From positions 1 through 64,000 of the forward strand of contig DATHAA010000007.1 in assembly GCA_035296905.1 (NCBI GenBank): a stretch of DNA of 64,000 bases. Direction: 5' to 3'. The translations under genes and the position numbers were made by a program. This document shows, in pieces, positions 7,840 through 16,962 of this stretch (the stretch's first letter is position 1; each line of letters starts with the position of its first letter). Below the pieces are notes generated by a model. The model worked only from the letters and a program-made list of their open reading frames with translations, did no database searches and was not told the DNA's origin. The DNA comes from DATEOR01 sp035296905. GTDB taxonomy: Bacteria > Actinomycetota > Thermoleophilia > Gaiellales > Gaiellaceae.

Positions 7840-9297
7840 CTAGGACTTCATGCGTTGGCCGGCCTCGGCGAGCACCTCGCCGAGGATGGAGACGATCTCG
7901 TCGATCTCGGCCGTGTCGGCCACGAGCGGCGGCGAGATCTGCACCACCGGATCCCCGCGGTCGTCGGCGCGGCAGATCAGGCCCGCCTCGAAGAGCCGCG
8001 GTGAGAGGAACCCGCGCAGGAGTGTCTCGCACTCCTCGTCGCTGAAGGTCTCGCGGGTCTCCTTGTCCTTGACGAGCTCGAGCGCGTAGAAGAAGCCAGT
8101 CCCACGCAGGTCGCCGACGATCGGCAGGTCGAGGAGCTGTGACAGCTGCTGGTGGAAATAGTCCTGTTTTTCGGCCACGTGCTCGACGATGCGCTCTCGG
8201 CGCATGATCTCGATGTTCTTGAGCGCGATCGCCGCCATGACCGGATGGCCGCCGAACGTGATCCCGTGGCTGTACATCTCGTGACCCTCCAGGAACGGCT
8301 CCATGACCGAGTCGCGCGCAATGACGGCGCCGATCGCGGCATGCGCCGAGGAGAGCCCCTTGGCCGACGTGATGATGTCGGGCCGGATGTCGTACCGCTC
8401 GGATCCGAACCAGGCTCCGAGGCGGCCGAAGCCCGTGATGACCTCGTCTGCGCAGAGGAGGATCTCGTAGCGGTCGCAGATCTCGCGCACGCCCTTCCAG
8501 TAGCCCTCGGGAGGCGTGTACGAGCCGCCCGCGTTCTGCACGGGCTCGAAGATGACCATGGCGACGGTCTCGGCGCCGGCCTGCAGGATCGCTTCGTCGA
8601 GATCCTTGAGCAGGAACTCGGTGAACTCGGCCTCGGTCTCCTCCGCAGGACGGTGGTAGCGGTTGGTGTTGTGCACGTGGATCACGTCCGGGACGAGAGG
8701 CTCGAACGGGATCCGAAGAGACGCGATGCCGTTGATCGACAGAGCGCCCATCGTCGTACCGTGGTACGCGATCCGGCGCGCCACCGCCTTCCAGCGGCGC
8801 TGGCTCGGGATCCGCTGCTCGATGCGCTCCCCTGCCGCCATGCGCTCCGCGACCTGGGCGCGAACGTTGTCGCCCCGCGCCGTGTAGTACTGCCGCGCGA
8901 GCTTCCAGGCCGACTCGACCGCCTCGGAGCCCCCGGAGACGAAGAAGACTCGGTTCAGATCGCCGGGCGCAACGGACGCGATCTCGGCCGCGAGCTCGAT
9001 CGCGCGCGGATGCGCATAGCTCCAGTTCGTGTAGAAGGGGAGCTCGCGCAGCTGCGCCGCGGCGGCCTCGCCGATCTCGTCGCCGAAGCCGTAGCCGATG
9101 TTGACGGCGAAGAGGCCCGCGAGCGCGTCGAGATAGCGCTTGCCGTTGATGTCCTCGAGGTAGCAGCCGTCCCCGCGCACGATGATCGGGATGTCCTCGC
9201 CCGTGTAGCTCGACATCCGCGTGAAGTGGAGCCAGAGATGCTCCCGGGCGGCCTTCTGGAGCTCGGCGGGAGAAAGCGACGTGACGGAGGTACTCAC
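7840..9297 (-). CDS. Class III PLP-dependent aminotransferase, probably polyamine (putrescine)-pyruvate type
   Basis: The 485-residue fold-type I aminotransferase shows SGGSEAVESAWKLARQY for phosphate binding, CADEVITGFGRLG with the Asp that contacts the PLP ring, and ITSAKGLSSAHA containing the Schiff-base Lys. An ATG at 9330 is possible, but GTG 9297 gives a GTGA overlap with the upstream permease stop and follows AAAGGAG at short spacing, so I chose it. As the last gene of a polyamine-uptake operon that begins with an aminobutyraldehyde-type dehydrogenase, it likely transaminates putrescine or a derived amine. The exact amine is inferred. Confidence 0.85.
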   Translation of the reverse strand: MSTSVTSLSPAELQKAAREHLWLHFTRMSSYTGEDIPIIVRGDGCYLEDINGKRYLDALAGLFAVNIGYGFGDEIGEAAAAQLRELPFYTNWSYAHPRAIELAAEIASVAPGDLNRVFFVSGGSEAVESAWKLARQYYTARGDNVRAQVAERMAAGERIEQRIPSQRRWKAVARRIAYHGTTMGALSINGIASLRIPFEPLVPDVIHVHNTNRYHRPAEETEAEFTEFLLKDLDEAILQAGAETVAMVIFEPVQNAGGSYTPPEGYWKGVREICDRYEILLCADEVITGFGRLGAWFGSERYDIRPDIITSAKGLSSAHAAIGAVIARDSVMEPFLEGHEMYSHGITFGGHPVMAAIALKNIEIMRRERIVEHVAEKQDYFHQQLSQLLDLPIVGDLRGTGFFYALELVKDKETRETFSDEECETLLRGFLSPRLFEAGLICRADDRGDPVVQISPPLVADTAEIDEIVSILGEVLAEAGQRMKS

Positions 9298-10160
9298 ACT
9301 GCTCCTTTCGGTTGACGGCGCCACTGCCACAGCACATTGACAAGCATGATCGCGATGGCGATGAAGAAGATGGCAGAGCCGATGACGTTGATCGCGGGAG
9401 AGATCTCTGTCCTCGCCGCGCCCCAGACGTAGAGCGGAAAGGTCACTACAGAGCCCGAGTTGAGGTACGTGATGACGAAGTCGTCGACCGACAGCGCGAA
9501 GGACAGCAAGGCCCCGGCTAGGATTGCCGGAGCGATCAACGGCAGGGTCACGCGGAGGAATGTCGTGACCTCGTTGGCGCCCAAGTCCATCGCCGCCTCC
9601 TCGAGGTGGCGATCGAAGCCGACGAGACGGGCCTTCACGGTCACGACGACGTAGCTGATGCAGAACATGATGTGTGCGATCAGAACCGTCCCGAAGCCAA
9701 GTGGAGGAAGCACCCCGAGCGGGTTGTTCAGGAATAGGGTCAGAAGCGACGCCCCGAGGACGATCTCCGGCGTCGCCATGGGAAGGAAGATGAGCAGGTT
9801 CGTGGCGCCGTTGCCGCGGAAGCGGTAGCGGACCAGGGCGAGCGCGATAAACGTCCCGAGGGCCGTCGCGATCACGCTCGAGAGCGCCGCGATCTGCACG
9901 CTGACCGTAACCGCCTGCTGCACGTCAGGCGAATTGAAGGGGTGAAGCCAATTGTCGAAGGTGAAGCCTTGCCAGACGATGTTGAACTTCCCGGCCGGGT
10001 TGTTGAAGGAGAACACGATCACAACCGCGATCGGGAGCAGGAGATAGGCGAACGCGAGCATGGCGTACACCGTGAGCAGGTGGTGGCGCACGAACCGAAG
10101 CGCGCGGACCAAGAGTCCGGACGTCCGGCGCGCAGGGAGGCGTTCGGCCGCGGTCGTCAC
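9294..10160 (-). CDS. potC: Spermidine/putrescine ABC transporter permease, PotC type
   Basis: The protein has 288 residues and about six membrane segments. The inner-membrane permease EAA loop is seen as EEAAMDLGANEVTTFLRVTLPLIAPAI near residue 180. The N-terminal YLLLPIAVVIVFSFNNP start is typical of PotC. It overlaps the PotB gene upstream and the aminotransferase gene downstream by 4 bases each, showing translational coupling. Together with PotB it would form the membrane channel of the importer. Confidence 0.88.
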   Translation of the reverse strand: MTTAAERLPARRTSGLLVRALRFVRHHLLTVYAMLAFAYLLLPIAVVIVFSFNNPAGKFNIVWQGFTFDNWLHPFNSPDVQQAVTVSVQIAALSSVIATALGTFIALALVRYRFRGNGATNLLIFLPMATPEIVLGASLLTLFLNNPLGVLPPLGFGTVLIAHIMFCISYVVVTVKARLVGFDRHLEEAAMDLGANEVTTFLRVTLPLIAPAILAGALLSFALSVDDFVITYLNSGSVVTFPLYVWGAARTEISPAINVIGSAIFFIAIAIMLVNVLWQWRRQPKGAV

Positions 10161-11014
10161 CCTGTGAGCCTTTCCGAGCCGAGCACCCGCGCGTAGACGA
10201 GTACGACAACGAGAATCGCGGACATCAGGACGAACGACAGGGCGGCGGCTTCGGGGTAGTCCGCGATCACCTTGAACTTCGACTGGATGACGTTCCCGAT
10301 CATCGATTGGTGCGGCGTGCCGAGAAGCTGCGCGTTGATGAAGTCGCCGGCAGCCGGAATGAACGTCAGCAGTGTGCCGGCGAAGACCCCTGGCAGCGAG
10401 AGCGGAAACGTGACCCGAAGGAACGCCATGACTCGGCTCGCATACAGATCCTCCGCTGCCTCGATGAGTCGCTGGTCTATCTGCTCCAGGCTCACGTAGA
10501 TCGGTAAGGCCATGAACGGGAGGAAGTTGTACGTGATGCCCGCGACAACCGCAGTCGAAGTGGCGAGCAGACGTCCGTCCTCAGCCAACAGATGGAGCGT
10601 TTGCAGGGTTTGGACCACGAAACCCTCATCACCGAGGAGCGTCTGCCACGCGAGGGTGCGAATGAGGTAGGTGACGAAGAACGGCGCGATAATGAAAAGG
10701 AGCAAGAGATTCTTCCAGCGTCCCCCTCGAAAGGCGATCCAGTACACAAGGGGGTAGCTGATAAGAAAGGCAAGAAGCGTCGCCAGGCCCGCGTACTGAA
10801 GCGAGCGGAGGAACTGCGCCTGGTACCGCGTGACGGCATCGGTGTAGTTCTCCCAGGCCCACGAGAAGACGTAGCCGGAAAATAAATCGCCCGACTGGAG
10901 CGACGTGTTCGCCAGGTAGTACGTCGGGACCAAGAAGAAAACGGCTAGAAACGCCATCCCTGGCAGAAGGAGCAGGTACGGCGTCGCCCAGCGATGCCGA
11001 TGCAGGAAGATCAT
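10157..11014 (-). CDS. potB: Spermidine/putrescine ABC transporter permease, PotB type
   Basis: This 285-residue inner-membrane protein begins with a Tyr-rich PYLLLLPGMAFLAVFFLVPTYY helix. Its EAA loop reads EAAEDLYASRVMAFLRVTFPLSLPGV near residue 190, where the ATPase docks. It belongs to the same operon as PotA, PotD and PotC and overlaps PotC by 4 bases. Transport is driven by PotA, and the substrate is delivered by the lipoprotein encoded just upstream. Confidence 0.88.
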   Translation of the reverse strand: MIFLHRHRWATPYLLLLPGMAFLAVFFLVPTYYLANTSLQSGDLFSGYVFSWAWENYTDAVTRYQAQFLRSLQYAGLATLLAFLISYPLVYWIAFRGGRWKNLLLLFIIAPFFVTYLIRTLAWQTLLGDEGFVVQTLQTLHLLAEDGRLLATSTAVVAGITYNFLPFMALPIYVSLEQIDQRLIEAAEDLYASRVMAFLRVTFPLSLPGVFAGTLLTFIPAAGDFINAQLLGTPHQSMIGNVIQSKFKVIADYPEAAALSFVLMSAILVVVLVYARVLGSERLTG

Positions 11015-11020
11015 GAGCTC

Positions 11021-12208
11021 CTAGACGCCGATCACGGCCTGGAACTTCTCCTTCAAGTCCGTGTTGTCCGCAGCCTCGGCATCGAAGAGCTTGACCTGTG
11101 CGAGCGTCTCCTCGTCGGGGAAGATCTGCGGGTTCTTCGCGAGCGAAGGGTCGATCTTCGCGAGCTCTTCCTTCGCTCCCTCGACCGGACAGATGTAGTT
11201 CACCCAGGCTTCGATCTCCGCCGCGACCTTCGGGTCGTAGACGAAGTTCATGTAGGTCGAGGCAGTGAAGACGTCGCCGCCGGTCGGGATGAGCATGTTG
11301 TCCGTCCAGATCATCCCACCGTCGTCCGGGATGACCCATTCGAGGCCAGGAGTGTCGCTCTGGAGCTGCGCGACGTCGCCCGACCAGGTCATTGCAGCCC
11401 AGGTGCTTCCGGCAGGGAAGTCCTGCAGGTAGTCGTTGCCCGTGAAACGGCGGATCTGTCCCGAGTCGACCGCTTGCTGGAGCATGTCGATCGCGCTGTC
11501 GAAAGCGGCCGGCTCGACCTTTGTCGGGTCGGCGCCCTGCGCCTGCATGACGAGCCCCATCGTGTCGGGCATCTCCGTCAGGCAGGTGACCTTTCCCTTC
11601 AGCTTGGAATCGGTGAGAAGCTGCTCGACCGACGTCACGGGGCCGCCCGTGAACTTCGGGTTGTAGCCGATGCCCGTCAGGCCGGACTGCCACGGAAGCG
11701 AGTAGTCGCGGTTGGGATCCCAAGCGGGGTTCTGCAGCGCCTCGACGAGATTCGCCTCGTTCGGGATCGCGCTCTTGTCCTTCTTCTGGACGTAGCCGAG
11801 CCGAATCATGCGGGCGGCCATCCAGTCGGTGAGGACGACGATGTCACGGTCGACGTCCTGGCCCTGGGAGAGCTGAGCCTGATACTTGCCGAACCACTCC
11901 TCGTTGTCGTTGACCTCCTGGATGTACTTGACGTTGACGCCCGTCTCTGCAGTGAACTTTTCGAGCGTCGGCCGGCTGCTACCCTTCTTGTCGATGTAAG
12001 CAGGCCAGTTGGCGAAGACGAGCGTGTCAGCGAGCTGCTGCTTGACCTCCGTCGAAGCACCACCGGCGCCTGTCTGCGCCGAGATCCCACCGCCCCCGCC
12101 ACCGCAGGCCGCGATCAGGGACGGGAGGCTGAGAGCACCAGCGCCGACTGCAGCGCGCTTCAGAAACAGACGTCGAGTGATCGGATCGTTCAACCGGGTG
12201 TCGGTCAT
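11021..12208 (-). CDS. potD: Spermidine/putrescine-binding lipoprotein, PotD type
   Basis: The mature protein is a type 2 periplasmic-binding fold of about 395 residues. The N-terminus has an RR-containing stretch (TRRLFLKR) resembling a Tat signal and a lipobox LIAAC with the lipidated Cys at residue 35, followed by a glycine-rich linker. I chose ATG 12208 because it overlaps the PotA stop (ATGA), and 17 residues upstream do not look like a signal. FANWPAYIDKK and the WSGDVAQL region match PotD-like polyamine binders. It would be anchored outside the membrane and pass substrate to PotBC. Confidence 0.88.
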   Translation of the reverse strand: MTDTRLNDPITRRLFLKRAAVGAGALSLPSLIAACGGGGGGISAQTGAGGASTEVKQQLADTLVFANWPAYIDKKGSSRPTLEKFTAETGVNVKYIQEVNDNEEWFGKYQAQLSQGQDVDRDIVVLTDWMAARMIRLGYVQKKDKSAIPNEANLVEALQNPAWDPNRDYSLPWQSGLTGIGYNPKFTGGPVTSVEQLLTDSKLKGKVTCLTEMPDTMGLVMQAQGADPTKVEPAAFDSAIDMLQQAVDSGQIRRFTGNDYLQDFPAGSTWAAMTWSGDVAQLQSDTPGLEWVIPDDGGMIWTDNMLIPTGGDVFTASTYMNFVYDPKVAAEIEAWVNYICPVEGAKEELAKIDPSLAKNPQIFPDEETLAQVKLFDAEAADNTDLKEKFQAVIGV

Positions 12209-13323
12209 TCGCTCCTCGCTTTCTCGGAATCGACGACGAACGTGGAGTCGGGGCTCCACGAGAGGGTTACCTGGTCGCCGGGATGGACCGCCGCAGCGCC
12301 GGCTTCGCTGTTCTGGACATAGACCGAGATCGGGCCCTGCGGCGTGCTCACGATGTACTGCGTGGAGACGCCGATGTACGCGCGCTCCTTCACCTCGCCG
12401 CTCAGCGCGTTTTCGTCGGTGCGGCCGATCCGGATCTTCTCCGGTCGAATTCCGACGGCCACGGGCCCCTGCCTGCCTTGAGCTCCGGGAGCCCGGACGA
12501 CGGTGCCGTCGTCGAGGCGAACCGAGCCATCTCCGTTCGAGACGCCCTCTAGGAGGTTGGAGACGCCGAGGAACCGTGCGACGAAGGGCGTCGACGGCCG
12601 CTCGTAAAGGTCGTCCGGAGAGCCCAGCTGCTCGATGTGCCCGTCGCTCATCACGGCGATCGAGTCGGCCATCGTCATGGCCTCTTCCTGGTCGTGAGTG
12701 ACATGGATGAAGGTGATCCCCAGGTCCTGCTGGAGCGCCTTGATGAAGAGCTGCATTTCCTTGCGAAGCTTGAGGTCGAGCGCGCCCAGCGGCTCGTCGA
12801 GGAGGAGCACGCGGGGGCTGTTGACGAGGGCGCGCGCTAGCGCGACCCGCTGCTGCTGGCCACCCGAGAGCTGCCGCGGCTTACGCCGCTCCATGCCGGA
12901 GAGCTGGACAAGCTCGAGTATGCGGATTGCCTGCTTGCGCAAGTTCTCGCCCTTGATGCCTCTGCGGCGGAGCCCGAAAGCAACGTTCTCGAAGATCGTC
13001 AAATGTGGGAAGAGCGCATAGCTCTGGAAAACGGTGTTGACGTCCCGCTTGTAAGGCGGGAGCCCCGTGACGTCGCGGTCGCCGAGGTAGATCGTGCCTT
13101 CGGTCGGCTCCTCGAAGCCGCCGATCATGCGGAGGGTCGTCGTCTTCCCGCATCCGGAGGGGCCGAGTAGCGCGAAGAACCTGCCGTGCGGCACCTCGAG
13201 CGTCAGCTCGTCGACCGCCACGACCTCGTCGAAACGCTTCGTGACACTCTCGAGGCGGACGTCCGGTGCGGAAGCCTCGCCCCCCGACGTCGCCGATGGC
13301 TCTACGCGCTCCTCGACCGCCAC
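12205..13323 (-). CDS. potA: Spermidine/putrescine ABC transporter ATP-binding protein
   Basis: The 372-residue ATPase has Walker A GPSGCGKTT, signature LSGGQQQR, Walker B VLLLDEPLGALD and the H-loop THD, followed by a C-terminal TOBE domain (IRPEKIRIG region near residue 300). An extra ~20-residue N-terminal tail precedes the LESVTKRF strand. The start lies 5 bases after the aldehyde dehydrogenase stop. It powers PotB/PotC, and overlaps potD by 4 bases. Confidence 0.92.
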   Translation of the reverse strand: MAVEERVEPSATSGGEASAPDVRLESVTKRFDEVVAVDELTLEVPHGRFFALLGPSGCGKTTTLRMIGGFEEPTEGTIYLGDRDVTGLPPYKRDVNTVFQSYALFPHLTIFENVAFGLRRRGIKGENLRKQAIRILELVQLSGMERRKPRQLSGGQQQRVALARALVNSPRVLLLDEPLGALDLKLRKEMQLFIKALQQDLGITFIHVTHDQEEAMTMADSIAVMSDGHIEQLGSPDDLYERPSTPFVARFLGVSNLLEGVSNGDGSVRLDDGTVVRAPGAQGRQGPVAVGIRPEKIRIGRTDENALSGEVKERAYIGVSTQYIVSTPQGPISVYVQNSEAGAAAVHPGDQVTLSWSPDSTFVVDSEKARSE

Positions 13324-13328
13324 GTCAT

Positions 13329-14771
13329 TCAGTCGATCTTCGCCATCACGTGCTTGATCTGCGTGTAGTCCTCGAGCGAGTAGACCGAGAGATCCTTGCC
13401 GTAGCCCGACTCCTTGAAGCCGCCGTGCGGCATCTCGGAGACGAGCGGAATGTGGTCGTTGATCCAGACGGTGCCGAACTGGAGCTTGCGCGCCGCGTTC
13501 AGCGCGCGGCCGACGTCACGCGTCCACACCGAGGCGGCGAGGCCGTAGCGGACGTCGTTTGCCCAGGCGATCGCCTGGTCGTCGTCCGCGAACTTCTGGA
13601 CGCTGACCACGGGGCCGAAGACTTCGCGCTGGATGATCTCGTTGTCCTGCTCGATTCCGGTGACGACAGTCGGCTTGACGAAGAAGCCGCGGTCGCCGTT
13701 CGAGTCACCGCCGGTGAGAATCGTCGCCTTCGACTCCTTGGCGCGCTCGAGGAACCCGACCACGCGGTCCTGCTGGTCCTTCGAGATCACCGGGCCCATC
13801 TCGATCTCGTCCCCTTCGGCCGGATCGCCGACGTGCAGCGACTCGACTGCGGGCACGAGCTCCTCGATGAGCTTGTCGTAGATCTTTGGGCCGGCGACGA
13901 CGCGCGAGGCGGCCGTGCAGTCCTGCCCGGAGTTCCAGTAGCCGGCGATCTTGATCGCCTCTGCCACCGCAGCGGGGTCGGCGTCGTCGAAGACGACGAC
14001 CGGAGCCTTGCCACCGAGCTCGAGGTGGACGCGCTTGAGGTTGTCCGCAGCCGTCCGCGCGATGGCCTTGCCGGTCTCGACGTCCCCGGTCAGGGAGACG
14101 AGGCGCACGTCGGGATGCTTGACGAGAGCCTCGCCGACGGGCACGCCGTCGCCGGTGATGACGTTGAGCACACCCGGCGGGATCACGTCGGCGGCGAGCT
14201 CCATGAAGCGGAGAAGCGAGAGTGGAGTCTGCTCGGACGGCTTCAGCACCTGAACGTTCCCGGCCGCGAGCGCGGGCGAGAACTTCCAGACGGCCATCAT
14301 GAGCGGGTAGTTCCAGGGAGCGATGCCGGCGACGACGCCGATCGGCTCGCGCCGGAGCATGGAGGTGTAGCCCCGCATGTACTCGCCGGCCGCACGGCCT
14401 TCGAGCACGCGCGCAGCACCGGCGAAGAAGCGGATGTTGTCTGCGGACACGGGCATCTCGTCCCGTGCGTAGGACAGGGGCTTGCCGACGTTCTTGGACT
14501 CGAGGGCCGCAAGCTCCTCGGCGTTCTCCTCGATCAAGTCGGCGAGCTTGAAGAGCATTTCCGCGCGCTCGCCGGGAGTGGTCTCCAGCCACTCCGGAAG
14601 CGCATTCTTGGCCGCCTCGACGGCGCGGTCCGCGTCTTCGGCCGTGCTCCGCGCGACTTCGGCGATCACCTCGCCGGTCGACGGATTCAGGACTTCCATC
14701 GTCTCTCCGCCGGCCGAGTCGACCCGCTCTCCGCCGACGAAATTCTTGTGCTGCGACACCGCCACGCTCAT
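13329..14771 (-). CDS. NAD-dependent aldehyde dehydrogenase, gamma-aminobutyraldehyde type
   Basis: This 480-residue ALDH has the Glu of ELGGKAPVVV (around residue 251) and the catalytic Cys in WNSGQDCTAAS (around residue 285). The short, Asp-rich NSGQDCTA loop and the N-terminal KNFVGGERVD resemble PatD/PuuC-type gamma-aminobutyraldehyde and betaine aldehyde dehydrogenases. It is the first gene of an operon with PotABCD and a class III aminotransferase. The pathway inferred is putrescine uptake, transamination to 4-aminobutanal, then oxidation to GABA. A good GGAGG lies 7 bases before ATG. Confidence 0.87.
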   Translation of the reverse strand: MSVAVSQHKNFVGGERVDSAGGETMEVLNPSTGEVIAEVARSTAEDADRAVEAAKNALPEWLETTPGERAEMLFKLADLIEENAEELAALESKNVGKPLSYARDEMPVSADNIRFFAGAARVLEGRAAGEYMRGYTSMLRREPIGVVAGIAPWNYPLMMAVWKFSPALAAGNVQVLKPSEQTPLSLLRFMELAADVIPPGVLNVITGDGVPVGEALVKHPDVRLVSLTGDVETGKAIARTAADNLKRVHLELGGKAPVVVFDDADPAAVAEAIKIAGYWNSGQDCTAASRVVAGPKIYDKLIEELVPAVESLHVGDPAEGDEIEMGPVISKDQQDRVVGFLERAKESKATILTGGDSNGDRGFFVKPTVVTGIEQDNEIIQREVFGPVVSVQKFADDDQAIAWANDVRYGLAASVWTRDVGRALNAARKLQFGTVWINDHIPLVSEMPHGGFKESGYGKDLSVYSLEDYTQIKHVMAKID

Positions 14772-14806
14772 CTCAGGACCTCCGGCTCCGTTACTACGGC
14801 ACGGCC

Positions 14807-14835
14807 AGCGTAGCCCGCGCGCCGTTCTCCAACAA
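14807..14835 (-). promoter_or_regulatory. Candidate promoter for the polyamine operon
   Basis: On the minus strand, TTGTTG and TACGCT are separated by 17 bases, ending about 36 bases before the aldehyde dehydrogenase ATG. This matches a housekeeping-sigma spacing, with two mismatches in each box. It is the only gap in front of the operon. Seen by eye only, so weak evidence. Confidence 0.3.
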
Positions 14836-14882
14836 CCCTGAAGCGTCGTCCTAGGCTCTATTGGTCACTTGGACGCGATGGC

Positions 14883-15704
14883 CTAAAGACTGAGGATCGC
14901 TACTCCCGTTGCGACAAGGACGGCTCCGGCGAGCCGCTCGGGCCCGACCGGCTCCTTGAGGACGAGCGCCGCGAAGGCCGCCGCGATGACGATGCTCGTC
15001 TCCCTCACCGCAGCGACCGAGGCGGCGGAGGCACGCTGCAGCGCGGCGAGCACGAGGCCGTAGGCGCCGAAGGTCGCGAGCCCTGCGGCCACCGTGGCCC
15101 AGCCCCATTCGGCCCGCAAGGCCGAACCGCCGCGCAGGCGCACGATCGCCGCCGAGTAGCCGAGGCCGGAGAGGAGCATCGAAAGCTCGAGGTAGACGAA
15201 CGGCGCGGCGTAGCGGATCCCGTACTTGTCGACGAGCGTGTAGGCCGCGATGAAGCAGGCGATGGCGAGGCCGAAGAGGACTCCCGCCGGCTCGGCCGAG
15301 GGGCGCAGGCCGCGGACGAGGAGAACGCCGAGCCCGACGAGGCAGACGCCTGCCGCCTGCTGCGGCGAGCTGCCGAGCCCTAGGGCCGCCACGCCGACGA
15401 CGAGGACGAGCACCGGCGCCGTCCCGCGCGCGATCGGGTAGACGACCGAGAGCTCGGCCCGCACGTAGGCCGCCGCGAGCAGGATGACGTAGCCAAGCTG
15501 GAGGAACGACGTGACGACGATGTAGGGGATCGCCGCGGGCTCGATCCTCCAGGTAAGGGCCGCAACCGGCGCGTAGGCGAGGAGAGCGACGAGGAGAGCC
15601 AATGCGGTCGCCGCCTCGGGGTCCTTCGCGCGCGCGACGAGCAGGTTCCAGAACGCATGGAGAAACGCGGCGGCGAGGGCGAGCGCGAGGGCGTCCAGCG
15701 GCAC
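14883..15704 (-). CDS. EamA/DMT-superfamily transporter
   Basis: This 273-residue protein has about ten hydrophobic segments arranged as two EamA repeats, the second starting near GVLFGLAIACFIAAYTLVDK (residue 143). The ends of the repeats have the RAELSVVYPIARGTAPVL and AASVAAVRETSIVIAA/LKEPVG patterns usual for drug/metabolite exporters. It is divergent from the HAD hydrolase gene with 20 bases between. Substrate is unknown. Confidence 0.83.
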   Translation of the reverse strand: MPLDALALALAAAFLHAFWNLLVARAKDPEAATALALLVALLAYAPVAALTWRIEPAAIPYIVVTSFLQLGYVILLAAAYVRAELSVVYPIARGTAPVLVLVVGVAALGLGSSPQQAAGVCLVGLGVLLVRGLRPSAEPAGVLFGLAIACFIAAYTLVDKYGIRYAAPFVYLELSMLLSGLGYSAAIVRLRGGSALRAEWGWATVAAGLATFGAYGLVLAALQRASAASVAAVRETSIVIAAAFAALVLKEPVGPERLAGAVLVATGVAILSL

Positions 15705-15724
15705 GGCGATAGTCTCTCCTGCCG

Positions 15725-16378
15725 ATGGGACGGCCGCGCGCGATCGTGTTCGACTTCAACGGGACGCTGTCGCACGACGAGCCGATCCTGTGCGAAATCT
15801 TCATCGAGCTCTTCGCCGAGCACGGAAAGCCGCTGTCGGCGCAGGAGTACTTCGACGTTCTGGCTGGCCTTTCGGACCCCGAGATCGTCCGCACCTGGCT
15901 CGGGCGCGACCACCCCGACGTCGACGAGGTGATCGAGGAGCGAATCCGCCGCTACCGTGCCGCGGTCGCCGACGGCTCGAGCGTCCCGCCCGAGCTTCGG
16001 GAGGCGGTCCGCTTCGCGGCCGAGCGCGTCCCGCTCGCGATCGTGTCAGGCGCCGCCCGCCCCGAGATCGAGCCGGTCGTCGAGGCCGCCGGCCTCACGG
16101 GCTCCTTCGCGGCGATCGTCCCGGCGGAGGACGTCGAGCGCGGTAAGCCCGAGCCGGACGGCTATCTGCGGGCTCTTGAGGTCCTCGACAGCGGGCTCGC
16201 CGCGCGCGACGTCCTCGTCTTCGAGGACACGGAGGCCGGGGTCGCCTCCGCCAAGGCCGCAGGCATGCGCTGCTTCGCCGTCCTCGGCACCCTGTCTCCG
16301 GAGCGGCTGTCACAGGCGGACGAGATCGTGGAGCGCATCGACGTCCGGCTCATGCAGCGGCTCTTCGACGAGGCGTGA
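15725..16378 (+). CDS. HAD-superfamily hydrolase (phosphoglycolate-phosphatase-like)
   Basis: All HAD motifs are present in 217 residues: motif I FDFNGTLSHDE with the nucleophile Asp (the usual second Asp is Asn-Gly here), motif II IVSGAARPE, Lys in ERGKPEPDGY and motif IV VFEDTEAGVASAKAAGM. A small alpha-helical cap lies between motifs I and II. The motif DFNGT instead of DxDxT is atypical, because the second catalytic Asp appears to be replaced by Asn. Activity should therefore be treated as uncertain. The stop overlaps the GDPD start by GTGA. Confidence 0.8.
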   Translation: MGRPRAIVFDFNGTLSHDEPILCEIFIELFAEHGKPLSAQEYFDVLAGLSDPEIVRTWLGRDHPDVDEVIEERIRRYRAAVADGSSVPPELREAVRFAAERVPLAIVSGAARPEIEPVVEAAGLTGSFAAIVPAEDVERGKPEPDGYLRALEVLDSGLAARDVLVFEDTEAGVASAKAAGMRCFAVLGTLSPERLSQADEIVERIDVRLMQRLFDEA

Positions 16379-16962
16379 GGCCACTCGTCCTCGCCCATCG
16401 CGGCGCCTGCTGGGAGATCCCGGAGAACACGCTGGAGGCCTTCGAGCTCGCGATCGCCGAGGAGGCCGACTACATCGAGTTCGACGTGCGGGCCCGAAAC
16501 GGGGAGCTCGTCATCTGCCACGATCCCGGGCCACCCGAGGGCGTGCCGACTCTCGACGAGGTGCTGGCCGCCCTGACCGGCCGCGTCGGCCTCTGCGTCG
16601 AGGTGAAGGAGGAGGAGACGACCGACGCCGTCCTCGACGCGCTCGAGCGCCACGGCGTCGATCCCGAGCAGCTCATCGTCGTCTCGTTCCAGGTGGGCGC
16701 GGTCCGGCGCGTGGCGGATCGCCGCCAGGAGATCCGCTGCATCCTGCACACCGACGACCCCGTCGAGGCCGCGGGGTGCTGGGGGATCGGCTTGGAGGAG
16801 CCTGCGACGGCCGGCCGAATCGAGGCCGCTCAGGGCGTGGGACTGGCGACCACGGTCTTCACCGTCAACGACCCGGCGCGGATGCTGGAGCTCGCCGCGC
16901 TCGGCGTCACCGGGATCTTCACTGACCGGCCGGCGCTGGCTCGGCGGACGCTGGCTCGCTGA
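16375..16962 (+). CDS. Short glycerophosphodiester phosphodiesterase
   Basis: The 195-residue GDPD-like TIM-barrel protein has the catalytic His in LAHRGACWEIPENTLEAF, the metal-binding EFDVRARNGELVICHDP and a C-terminal VFTVNDPARM strand with FTDRPALA. It is shorter than typical 240-residue family members, but the core is complete. It would release glycerol-3-phosphate from deacylated phospholipids. GlpD, a PHP protein and an ABC importer are near, making a glycerophosphodiester pathway plausible. The 3' end overlaps the convergent ABC ATPase gene by 44 bases. Confidence 0.85.
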   Translation: MRPLVLAHRGACWEIPENTLEAFELAIAEEADYIEFDVRARNGELVICHDPGPPEGVPTLDEVLAALTGRVGLCVEVKEEETTDAVLDALERHGVDPEQLIVVSFQVGAVRRVADRRQEIRCILHTDDPVEAAGCWGIGLEEPATAGRIEAAQGVGLATTVFTVNDPARMLELAALGVTGIFTDRPALARRTLAR